Below are positions 34,545 through 41,031 of a DNA stretch of 64,000 nt, piece after piece. Below the pieces are notes generated by a model, which saw only the letters and a list, made by a program, of their open reading frames with translations, was not told the DNA's origin and made no database searches. The stretch lies in NCBI GenBank assembly GCA_947625475.1, contig CANQOL010000007.1, positions 1 to 64,000 on the forward strand, written 5' to 3'. Both the position numbers and the translations under genes were made by a program. The DNA is from an uncultured Acetatifactor sp. Lineage in GTDB: Bacteria > Bacillota > Clostridia > Lachnospirales > Lachnospiraceae. Numbering within the stretch: position 1 is the first letter of the stretch; each line of letters begins with the position of its first letter.

Positions 34545-37274
34545 ATGAGGATCAACAGCTGTCATATTGAAAATTTCGGAAAACTGCAGAACGCGGATTT
34601 TACCTTCCGGCCGGGCTGTAATGTGATCTGCCAGGCAAACGGCTGGGGGAAAAGCACCCTCACGGCCTTTATCCGGGTCATGTTTTACGGCTTTGAGGAG
34701 GAGAAGGCCAGGGACGAGCTGCGGAACGAGCGGCGGCGCTACAGGCCCTGGCAGGGAGGCGTCTACGGGGGACGGCTGGAGTTTGAGGCCGCCGGGGAGA
34801 CCTATGTGATCACCCGCACCTTTGGAGCCAGGGAGAAGGACGACACCTTTGAGCTGCGGGTGAAGGCAACCAATCTGGAGAGCAGCGCCTTCTCCGAAAG
34901 GGTGGGAGAAGAGCTTTTTCAGATCGACAGCGCCTCTTTTTGCCGCACGGTGTTCCTGACCCAGAACGACTGTGAGACAACGGCCACGGACAGCGTCAAC
35001 GCCAAGATGGGGAATCTGGCCCGGGAGGCCGGGGACATCAACGATTTCGAGGCGGCCAGCCAGCGGCTGACGGATCAGATCAACAGCATGAACCCGGGCA
35101 GGAAGACGGGCTCTTTGTATCAGATGAAGAACGAGCTGGCCAGGCTTCGGGAGAGCGTGAGGGCAGCGCGGACCCTGGGAGGGGCCATGGAGGAAGTGAG
35201 GGGCCGGATCCGGGAGCGGGAGCAGGAGCAGGAGCGCTTAAAGGCACAGCGGGAGGAACTCACGGAAAAGCAGAGGATGCTGGGCGCCTATCGGGACCGG
35301 CAGAGCAAATGGGAGCGCTATCAGGTGCTCTGCCAGGCGCTGGGGGAGAGAAGGGAGCAGGTCCGTCAGGCGGGAGAGTGCTTCCCAAAGCAGCCCCCCT
35401 CCCGGGAGGAGCTGGATCGGATCACGGAGGTGTGCGGCCGTCTGCCGGCGGCCTGTCAGAGCCTGGAGTTTTACCGGCTCACCCGGGAGGAACAAAAGGA
35501 GGCTCTCCGCTTCGGTCAGGTGTTTGCGGACGGGATCCCCGGGAAGGAAGAAATTCAGGACCGGGAGAGTGACCTTTGCCAGGCGCAGGCCCTTCGGTAC
35601 GACATGGCCCGGGAACAGCTCTCCCTCCAGGAGGCGGAGAAGCTGGGGGTCTACCGGAGGCGGTTTGCCCGGGGAGTTCCCAGCCCCCGCCAGGTAGAAG
35701 AGAGGCTGAACTGCTGCCGGCAGGCCCAGGAGCGGGAGCGTCTGCTGGCGGAGAAAAGGGCATCCCTGGAGGCTGCGGCGGCGGGGGAGGGAGATCTCCA
35801 AGAGGGGAGAGGGGCTCTTTCCCGGCTCCTGATCCTGCCGGGACTGATGCTGGCGGCGGGGGGCGTGCTTTTGCTGGCCCTTTCCCAGGGTGGGATCCTG
35901 GGGCCCCTTCTGATCCTGGGCGGCTTGCTCTGGTGCGGGGGCGTTCTGCTGCGGTCGGGGCAAAGGAAAAGGGCCCTGGCCGAAGAGAGGGCGGAGCGTC
36001 TGGCCCGTCGGGAGGCCCTGGAGGCGGAAATCGCCGGGGAGGAGGAAGAGATTTCCCGGATCTGGCAGGAGACGGAGGACTATCTGGCAGGCTTTGGATT
36101 GGCCTCCCAGGGGGATGTGCAGGAGAGCTTTTTTGTCCTGAAGGATCAGGTGCGGGAATACCTGGAGCTGTGCCGCCGGCAGGAGGAATATGAGCAGAAG
36201 GATTTGGAGGGAAGAAGCGGGAGGCTGACACAGCAGGTGCAAAATTTCCTGGGAACTTACGGGCTGGGGCAGGACGGCCGGGATCTTTCCGGCGCTCTCC
36301 GGCAGCTGCAGGCCATGGGGGAGGAATATCTGCGCCTGCAGAAAAAGGAGGCCCAGTTTGGCCGGGCCAGGGAGAGCTGCGAGGCCCTCTGGCAGGAGGC
36401 GGAGGGCTTTTTTGACTCCCTGGGCCTGGAGGCGCCTCCCCGGGAGCCGGAAAAGCTGCAGGGGAGACTGGCGGAGCTGCAGAGACAGCTGCAGACCCTC
36501 CACGCCTGTTACCGGGAATACCGGGAGGCCAGGCGCCAGAAGGAAGAGTTTGAGCAGAGGGAAAATATGGAGGAACTGGGCCGCCTGCAGCCCGGGGAGA
36601 ATTCGGAGGGACTGGAAGAGCTGGGAGAGCGACTGAAGGAAATCTCAGACCGGCTGGGAAGCAGCTATGAATACATGGCGGATGAGAGACGCCAGCTGGA
36701 AGAGCTGGGCCGGGAGAGCGATGCGGCCGCCGAGGTGGAAGAAGAGCTGGCGGCCCTCACCCAGGCATACGAAAGGGGCCGGGAGCGGTATGAGCTGCTG
36801 CAAAAGACAAGGGAGTATCTCTCCCAGGCCAAGAGCTCTCTCACAGCCCGCTACACGGAGCCTGTCCGCCGGGCCTTTGACAAGTATTACCGGATGCTGG
36901 CGGGGGAGGACGGGGCCCGGTTCTATGTGGATGCGGACACCCGCCTGACGGTGGACGAGCAGGGAATGCAGAGAGATCCCCGCTTCCTGAGCGCAGGCCG
37001 CCGGGATCTGATCGGAGTCTGTATGCGCATGGCGCTGGTGGACGCCATGTACAGAGGGGAGAAGCCCTTCCTGATTCTGGACGATCCTTTTGCCAACCTG
37101 GACGGGGAAAAGCTGAAGGGGGCCATGGAGCTGCTGCGGCAGATCGCCGGGGAGTACCAGGTGCTGTATTTCACCTGCCATGAGAGCAGGACGGAGGCAG
37201 CCCGGGCGGTGGCCGGGATCAGCGGGAAGGAGGCCGGGGCGGCTATGCGGCCCAGGGAGCAGGGGGAGATCTGA
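34545..37274 (+). CDS. SbcC/YhaN-like AAA ATPase with Rpn-type C-terminal tail
   Basis: 909 residues: Walker A region VICQANGWGKSTLTAFIRVM at the N-terminus, Q-loop RTVFLTQNDCE, long coiled coils, a double hydrophobic segment in the middle (about 425-465, LMLAAGGVLLLALS), and C-terminal signature/Walker B (LSAGRRDLIG, LILDDPFANLD). The membrane-like hairpin within the coil is typical of the YhaN branch. It pairs with the upstream SbcD-like nuclease. Oddity: the last 24 residues (from about ARAVAGISGKEAGAA) are not expected in this family and are 92% identical in DNA to the end of an Rpn gene 3 kb downstream. Confidence 0.9.
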   Translation: MRINSCHIENFGKLQNADFTFRPGCNVICQANGWGKSTLTAFIRVMFYGFEEEKARDELRNERRRYRPWQGGVYGGRLEFEAAGETYVITRTFGAREKDDTFELRVKATNLESSAFSERVGEELFQIDSASFCRTVFLTQNDCETTATDSVNAKMGNLAREAGDINDFEAASQRLTDQINSMNPGRKTGSLYQMKNELARLRESVRAARTLGGAMEEVRGRIREREQEQERLKAQREELTEKQRMLGAYRDRQSKWERYQVLCQALGERREQVRQAGECFPKQPPSREELDRITEVCGRLPAACQSLEFYRLTREEQKEALRFGQVFADGIPGKEEIQDRESDLCQAQALRYDMAREQLSLQEAEKLGVYRRRFARGVPSPRQVEERLNCCRQAQERERLLAEKRASLEAAAAGEGDLQEGRGALSRLLILPGLMLAAGGVLLLALSQGGILGPLLILGGLLWCGGVLLRSGQRKRALAEERAERLARREALEAEIAGEEEEISRIWQETEDYLAGFGLASQGDVQESFFVLKDQVREYLELCRRQEEYEQKDLEGRSGRLTQQVQNFLGTYGLGQDGRDLSGALRQLQAMGEEYLRLQKKEAQFGRARESCEALWQEAEGFFDSLGLEAPPREPEKLQGRLAELQRQLQTLHACYREYREARRQKEEFEQRENMEELGRLQPGENSEGLEELGERLKEISDRLGSSYEYMADERRQLEELGRESDAAAEVEEELAALTQAYERGRERYELLQKTREYLSQAKSSLTARYTEPVRRAFDKYYRMLAGEDGARFYVDADTRLTVDEQGMQRDPRFLSAGRRDLIGVCMRMALVDAMYRGEKPFLILDDPFANLDGEKLKGAMELLRQIAGEYQVLYFTCHESRTEAARAVAGISGKEAGAAMRPREQGEI
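37200..37274 (+). repeat. 75-bp direct repeat, copy 1 (end of SbcC-like gene)
   Basis: Matches 40271-40345 at 69 of 75 positions in the same orientation and reading frame, beginning sharply at GCCCGGGCGGTGGCCGGGAT and ending exactly at the TGA stop. Confidence 0.95.
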
Positions 37275-37336
37275 AAATGCAAAGACATACGCCGCCTGGC
37301 AATCAGAGGCCGGTGTGAAGGGAAAACAGGCAGGTT

Positions 37337-37368
37337 AAAAGCTCGGGGAGATATCTTTCCGGGCTTTT
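37337..37368 (+). terminator. Terminator after the SbcDC-like pair
   Basis: AAAAGCTCGG and CCGGGCTTTT with G-T pairs form a 13-bp stem around GATATC, followed by a T-rich stretch. Confidence 0.75.
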
Positions 37369-37462
37369 GTTATGCCCTTCTTCTGGGAAAGATCCAATTT
37401 TCCTTTTTGCGGACACGGCGGAAAAGTTTAAAATATTAAGAGTTGTTTCCGCAAGGAAGTGG

Positions 37463-37490
37463 TTGACAAGATACGGGGGGGTGGTACGAT
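37463..37490 (+). promoter_or_regulatory. Promoter for the YD-repeat lipoprotein
   Basis: TTGACA, 16 bases, TACGAT, about 70 bases before the ATG. Confidence 0.6.
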
Positions 37491-37564
37491 ATAGGCGCAG
37501 TCAAAAGACCGGGCCGGGAGCTATAGCGCCGGGGCGGAAAAACTAAGGGAAGAAGGTAAGAGGT

Positions 37565-38278
37565 ATGAAGAGAAAAGGGAAAAGTCTGGCAGCGCTTCTG
37601 GTGGTGTTTTTGGCCATAGGCCTGACAGCCTGTGGCCAGGAGGAAGGTGCCGAAGGTACGGGGAGTGCGGCCGCCTTGGAAAGCGAGAGGGAAACGGAGT
37701 CGGCGGAAGCTGGGACAGCGGAGGTGCCTGAGACAGAGACGGCGGAGGCATCGGAAGCGGTGGAGAATCCGGAAGTGCAGGCTATCACGGTGCCTGTGAA
37801 GGAGACGCGTTTTAATTCGGATAATGTTGATGCTAATGGTTGGTATGAATGGGAATATGACGCAGCTGGCAACAAGACGAAAGAAACGTGGTATAAGTCG
37901 GACGGCAGTGCTTCTAGCTGGACTGAATGGGAATATGACGCTGTCGGCAACAAGACGAAAGAAACGGGTTATTTCTCGGACGGCAGTGTTTCTAAATGGA
38001 CTGAATGGGAATATGACGCAGCCGGCAACCAAACGAAAGAAACGCATTATAACTCGGATGGCAATGTTTCTAGCTGGACTGAATGGGAATATGACGCGGC
38101 CGGCAATATGACGAAAGTAACGTATTATAACTCGGACGGCAGTGTTTATTATTGGTATGAATGGGAATATGACACAGCCGGCAACAAGACGAAAGAAACG
38201 CAAACGCAGTATAACTCGGACGGCAGTATCTATAAAGAGACCAAAACCGAATATACCACCATATACATCAGCAAATAA
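37565..38278 (+). CDS. Lipoprotein with RHS/YD-type repeats
   Basis: 237 residues. Lipoprotein signal peptide with lipobox LTAC (Cys about 22), a Glu/Ala/Thr-rich spacer of about 55 residues, then five 26-residue repeats of the form W.EWEYDAAGNKTKET.Y.SDGS, matching the YD motif of RHS and wall-associated proteins. There is no toxin or core RHS domain, so it resembles the short YD-repeat lipoproteins of gut Clostridia, whose role is unknown (surface adhesion is a guess). The repeat region is clearly richer in A/T than surrounding genes, suggesting separate origin. AGGT precedes the ATG in GAAGGTAAGAGGT. Confidence 0.88.
   Translation: MKRKGKSLAALLVVFLAIGLTACGQEEGAEGTGSAAALESERETESAEAGTAEVPETETAEASEAVENPEVQAITVPVKETRFNSDNVDANGWYEWEYDAAGNKTKETWYKSDGSASSWTEWEYDAVGNKTKETGYFSDGSVSKWTEWEYDAAGNQTKETHYNSDGNVSSWTEWEYDAAGNMTKVTYYNSDGSVYYWYEWEYDTAGNKTKETQTQYNSDGSIYKETKTEYTTIYISK
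37846..38235. repeat. 78-bp tandem repeat (five copies)
   Basis: TGAATGGGAATATGACGC recurs at 37846, 37924, 38002, 38080 and 38158, an exact 78-bp period. Each unit codes for one 26-residue YD repeat. Confidence 0.95.
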
Positions 38279-38303
38279 TCAAGAGAAAGAGAGGACAAAA
38301 GAT

Positions 38304-38906
38304 ATGTTTATGGAAAGTTTAATCGGAGAAGCCATTCTTGCCATGGTGCGCAGCGGGCTGACCACGGAGAACCTCAATAAGATTGTGGGGATGCTGACGG
38401 GCTGCGGCCGGAAGATCAGCGAGAAGGTGAAGGAAGCCTGCAAGAACCCTCCGGAGAAGGAAGTCCCTCAGGATGTGCAGGAGGAATTGAAGCTCACGTT
38501 CAGGGAAATCCTGGAATCTTCCGCAAGGCCCGTGTACATGGGAGGCATCGCCCTGTTTTTTGACGAAGAGGTCGATGAAGAGATGCAGGAGAGGGTTTTG
38601 AACATCCTGAACCATTTCACCGGTGAATGGGAGGACGAGGAAGAGGTGCCGGAGAACGAGGATGAGAGGAAGAGGGTACTCAAAAACCGGGAATGGGTGG
38701 ACACCTTCATGGAGTATCATTTTATCTGCGATCCGCTGGGTAAGGAGGATTATGAGTTTGAAGGCAGCTGCCTGTATCTGAATTTTGAACCTCCCATGGA
38801 TGCGGCCGGCCATATTTATGACAGCACCGCAGTCCGGGAGTTCATCGACGGTGTGAATTATCTGCTGGGAATGGAGAAGTTCATCGACAGGTATGCCATT
38901 TATTAA
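38304..38906 (+). CDS. Unrecognised acidic soluble protein (200 aa)
   Basis: Begins MFMESLIGEAILAMVRSG, with AGAGGA nine bases upstream. The protein is acidic (stretch EEMQERVLNILNHF, EWEDEEEVPENEDERK) and has no membrane segment or cysteine motif beyond scattered residues. It lies 26 bases after the YD-repeat lipoprotein and is followed by a strong terminator, so the two are likely co-transcribed. No family recognised. Confidence 0.7.
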   Translation: MFMESLIGEAILAMVRSGLTTENLNKIVGMLTGCGRKISEKVKEACKNPPEKEVPQDVQEELKLTFREILESSARPVYMGGIALFFDEEVDEEMQERVLNILNHFTGEWEDEEEVPENEDERKRVLKNREWVDTFMEYHFICDPLGKEDYEFEGSCLYLNFEPPMDAAGHIYDSTAVREFIDGVNYLLGMEKFIDRYAIY

Positions 38907-38914
38907 GAAACGAT

Positions 38915-38952
38915 AAGGGGTGTTTTTTACCCCAAGGGACGTTTTTTATCCC
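38915..38952. repeat. Two tandem 19-bp mini-hairpins
   Basis: AAGGGGTGTTTTTTACCCC then AAGGGACGTTTTTTATCCC. Each folds as a short G/C stem with a T6 loop; the fourth stem pair changes from G-C to A-T in the second copy, preserving pairing. Confidence 0.75.
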
Positions 38953-38960
38953 AAATTTGA

Positions 38961-39001
38961 GAAAAGCGCCTCCGGCAATGGGTAAGCCGGAGGCGCTTTT
39001 C
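38961..39001 (+). terminator. Strong terminator closing the lipoprotein block
   Basis: GAAAAGCGCCTCCGGC and GCCGGAGGCGCTTTTC: a perfect 16-bp stem, 9-base loop, A-tract before and T-tract inside the 3' arm, so it can work on both strands. Confidence 0.93.
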
Positions 39002-39029
39002 CGCCTTTTCATCTTTTAACGGATCTATA

Positions 39030-39062
39030 TTTGTCGTGACAAATTCTATTTGTCGTGACAAA
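39030..39062. promoter_or_regulatory. Tandem palindromic operator candidate
   Basis: TTTGTCGTGACAAA occurs twice, 19 bases centre to centre, ending 15 bases before the -35 element of the following promoter. The -35 region (TCTTGACAAAA) holds a further half-site. The regulator is unknown. Confidence 0.7.
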
Positions 39063-39077
39063 ATCTAAAATTCTATC

Positions 39078-39106
39078 TTGACAAAAACATCCCGCTGCAT
39101 TATACT
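39078..39106 (+). promoter_or_regulatory. Promoter for the third Rpn gene
   Basis: TTGACA, 17 bases, TATACT; the transcript would have a leader of about 160 bases. Confidence 0.8.
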
Positions 39107-39274
39107 CAAATCATCTAAAGAACATGAATTATGTTCCATCTATTGATTCATCTGTTGTTTGTGGCGATTATCGCTGGCGTTTCTGCCGATTTCAACGGAG
39201 ATCAGACAAAAAAGCGGCAGAAATGCAGAGGCATCTATCCCATGGCATTCCTGCCCGGAAAAGGAGGAAGGTAC

Positions 39275-40345
39275 ATGGGTGAAGTAAACGATGTCCTGAT
39301 GGATTACCTGCGGGACAATGTCCGCTTTGCGGATCTGTTTAACGGAGCGCTTTTTGGCGGAGAGAATGTGATCCGGGCAGAAGAGCTCTTTGAGGGCTCC
39401 GAGGTCTCTGTGGAGGGACTGTCCGGGGAAGAAGCCCGGAAGGCTGCTGGGGAGGGACTGTTCCGGGAAGAAGAGGCTGTCTGGCCGGAGGACGGCGGGA
39501 GCGGAACGGGCTACAGCGGGAGAGGGAAAGGCTCCGGCAGAAACGGAAAGGGCGCCGGAAAAACCATTCTGCGGATCAGGGATATCAAGAAGTGGATGCG
39601 AAGCGGCTGTGAGCTGCGGATCCTGGCGGCGGAGAATCAGGATCAGGTAGATTACGCATTTCCCTGGCGTGGGATGAATTACGACGGCCTCCAGTATGAG
39701 GAACAGATCCGGCATCTGCGGAGGGAAAACCGGCGGGAAGGGCGCCTTGAGAGCAGTGCGGAGCGGATGTGCGGCCTGCGCAGGGAGGACCGTCTGGTGC
39801 CGGTGTTCACCCTTTGTCTGTACCACGGGGAGGAGCCCTGGGACGGTCCCCGGAGCCTGAAGGATATGATGGACTTTGGCCGGGAGCGGGAGAGATGGGA
39901 GAAGCTGTTTTCGGACTACCGGATCCATCTGGTGTGTCTGAATGAGATGAAGGACTTTGGCTGTTTCAAAAGCCCGCTGAAGGACTTGTTTGGGCTGGTG
40001 CCCTATCGGAAGGACAAGCAGGGGCTCAAAAAGTATCTGGAGGGAAACGCGGTATATCACTCTCTGGACGAAGAGACGGCCAGGGCGGCCAGCGTACTGA
40101 TGGGGATGAAGAATTTTGAAAAAAACAAAAAGAAATATCAGGAAGGAGTGGGTTACGATATGTGTACGGCATTGAGAGAGTTAGTGGAGGATGGCAGGAT
40201 CGAAGGCGAAAAAATAGGGATGCAGCGCTGTTACCTGCGGGCCATAGCGATGCACATGGCCCCAGAGGATGCCCGGGCGGTGGCCGGGATCAGCGAGAAG
40301 GAAGCCAGGGCGGCTCTGCGGCTCAGGGAGCAGGGGAAGATCTGA
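39275..40345 (+). CDS. Rpn family recombination-promoting nuclease, with low-complexity insertion
   Basis: 356 residues. The start MGEVNDVLMDYLRDNVRFAD follows AAAGGAGGAAGGTAC. The typical opening FADLFNGALFGGENVI is followed by a Gly/Arg/Lys-rich insertion (about 72-96) and an internal duplication (GEEARKAAGEGLF), then the nuclease core LRILAAENQDQVDYAFPWR with E120-N-Q122 and MNYDGLQYEEQI, the hallmark of this Rpn subfamily. The C-terminal helical region ends RAVAGISEKEARAALRLREQGKI, shared with the SbcC-like gene. Its promoter has two operator-like palindromes. It is a different subfamily from the two Rpn genes at the left end of the window. Confidence 0.85.
   Translation: MGEVNDVLMDYLRDNVRFADLFNGALFGGENVIRAEELFEGSEVSVEGLSGEEARKAAGEGLFREEEAVWPEDGGSGTGYSGRGKGSGRNGKGAGKTILRIRDIKKWMRSGCELRILAAENQDQVDYAFPWRGMNYDGLQYEEQIRHLRRENRREGRLESSAERMCGLRREDRLVPVFTLCLYHGEEPWDGPRSLKDMMDFGRERERWEKLFSDYRIHLVCLNEMKDFGCFKSPLKDLFGLVPYRKDKQGLKKYLEGNAVYHSLDEETARAASVLMGMKNFEKNKKKYQEGVGYDMCTALRELVEDGRIEGEKIGMQRCYLRAIAMHMAPEDARAVAGISEKEARAALRLREQGKI
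40271..40345 (+). repeat. 75-bp direct repeat, copy 2 (end of Rpn gene)
   Basis: See 37200-37274: same frame, 69 of 75 bases identical, both ending at the stop codon. Confidence 0.95.
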
Positions 40346-40440
40346 ATTCCGGCTCTTTTGAGTTTGTTTCGTGTCAGGCGGTTTTAATTTTCCGTGGGCT
40401 CTGCCTTGAGCACAGCGGCGGCAGGCGACGAAGGGGAGGA

Positions 40441-40770
40441 TCAGCGATCTTCCTCTTCGTCGTCTGCCAGCTCGTCGAATTCACACTCATCCAGATATTC
40501 GTCGAAGGCGTCCGCCACCCTTTCGTATTCCTCATCGCTGTCGATGTAGCCCAGCTCCGGCTCTTCGTTGGGATCATCGGGATTTTCCCGGTAGCGGTAA
40601 AACCAGACCTCCCCGTCCCGGTTATCCCCCTTGTCGTCTAAGGGGAGCAGCCCGATATAGTCCTGTCCTTCCACCTCCAGGATGGTCACCACGGAGCAGG
40701 TGACGTTGGTGCCGTCCTCCAACTCCAGATCTACGGTCATCTCTTCTTCCGGTTCCTGTTTTATGCCCAT
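40441..40770 (-). CDS. DUF1292 family acidic protein
   Basis: 109 residues with the DUF1292 core (VDLELEDGTNVTCSVVTILEV, DYIGLLPLDD, GEVWFYRY) and a very acidic tail (ADDEEED). Small DUF1292 proteins such as YrzB are widespread in Firmicutes and uncharacterised. GGAGGG precedes the ATG at 40770. Divergent from the degenerate GH13 gene. Confidence 0.9.
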   Translation of the reverse strand: MGIKQEPEEEMTVDLELEDGTNVTCSVVTILEVEGQDYIGLLPLDDKGDNRDGEVWFYRYRENPDDPNEEPELGYIDSDEEYERVADAFDEYLDECEFDELADDEEEDR

Positions 40771-40831
40771 TTCAATCTTCCCTCCGGCTCAAAAGTCCTT
40801 TGTCTGTTTTGCTGCTTGGATCCCTGTCCTT

Positions 40832-40860
40832 ATCATACAGGACAAAGCCATTTCTGACAA
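40832..40860 (-). promoter_or_regulatory. Promoter for the DUF1292 gene
   Basis: On the minus strand TTGTCA, 17 bases, TATGAT. Confidence 0.75.
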
Positions 40861-40960
40861 GGGTTTCCCGGATTTTTTACAAAGCTTTTTTACAGAGGGC
40901 ATCTCAGACTTTGGGAGACCGGTTTCTATAAGAGATTTTTCAGATTTTTTTCACAAGCGA

Positions 40961-40989
40961 TTTACAGAGTTCTGAAAAAAAAGTATAAT
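40961..40989 (+). promoter_or_regulatory. Promoter for the GH13 homologue
   Basis: TTTACA, 17 bases, TATAAT, about 35 bases before the ATG at 41032. Confidence 0.75.
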
Positions 40990-41031
40990 GCACTTATAGA
41001 CATGCAGAAAGAAACTGGCAAGGAGGACGTG

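Larger units (their letters stand above)
38907..39274. other. Gene-free regulatory stretch
   Basis: Contains, in order, two mini-hairpins, a strong terminator, two operator-like palindromes and a consensus promoter for the third Rpn gene. No convincing open frame of its own. Confidence 0.7.

Noticed and set aside
37846..38235. Regular repeats resembling a CRISPR array
   Set aside because: The 78-bp units are in frame and code for YD-type protein repeats; there are no unique spacers.
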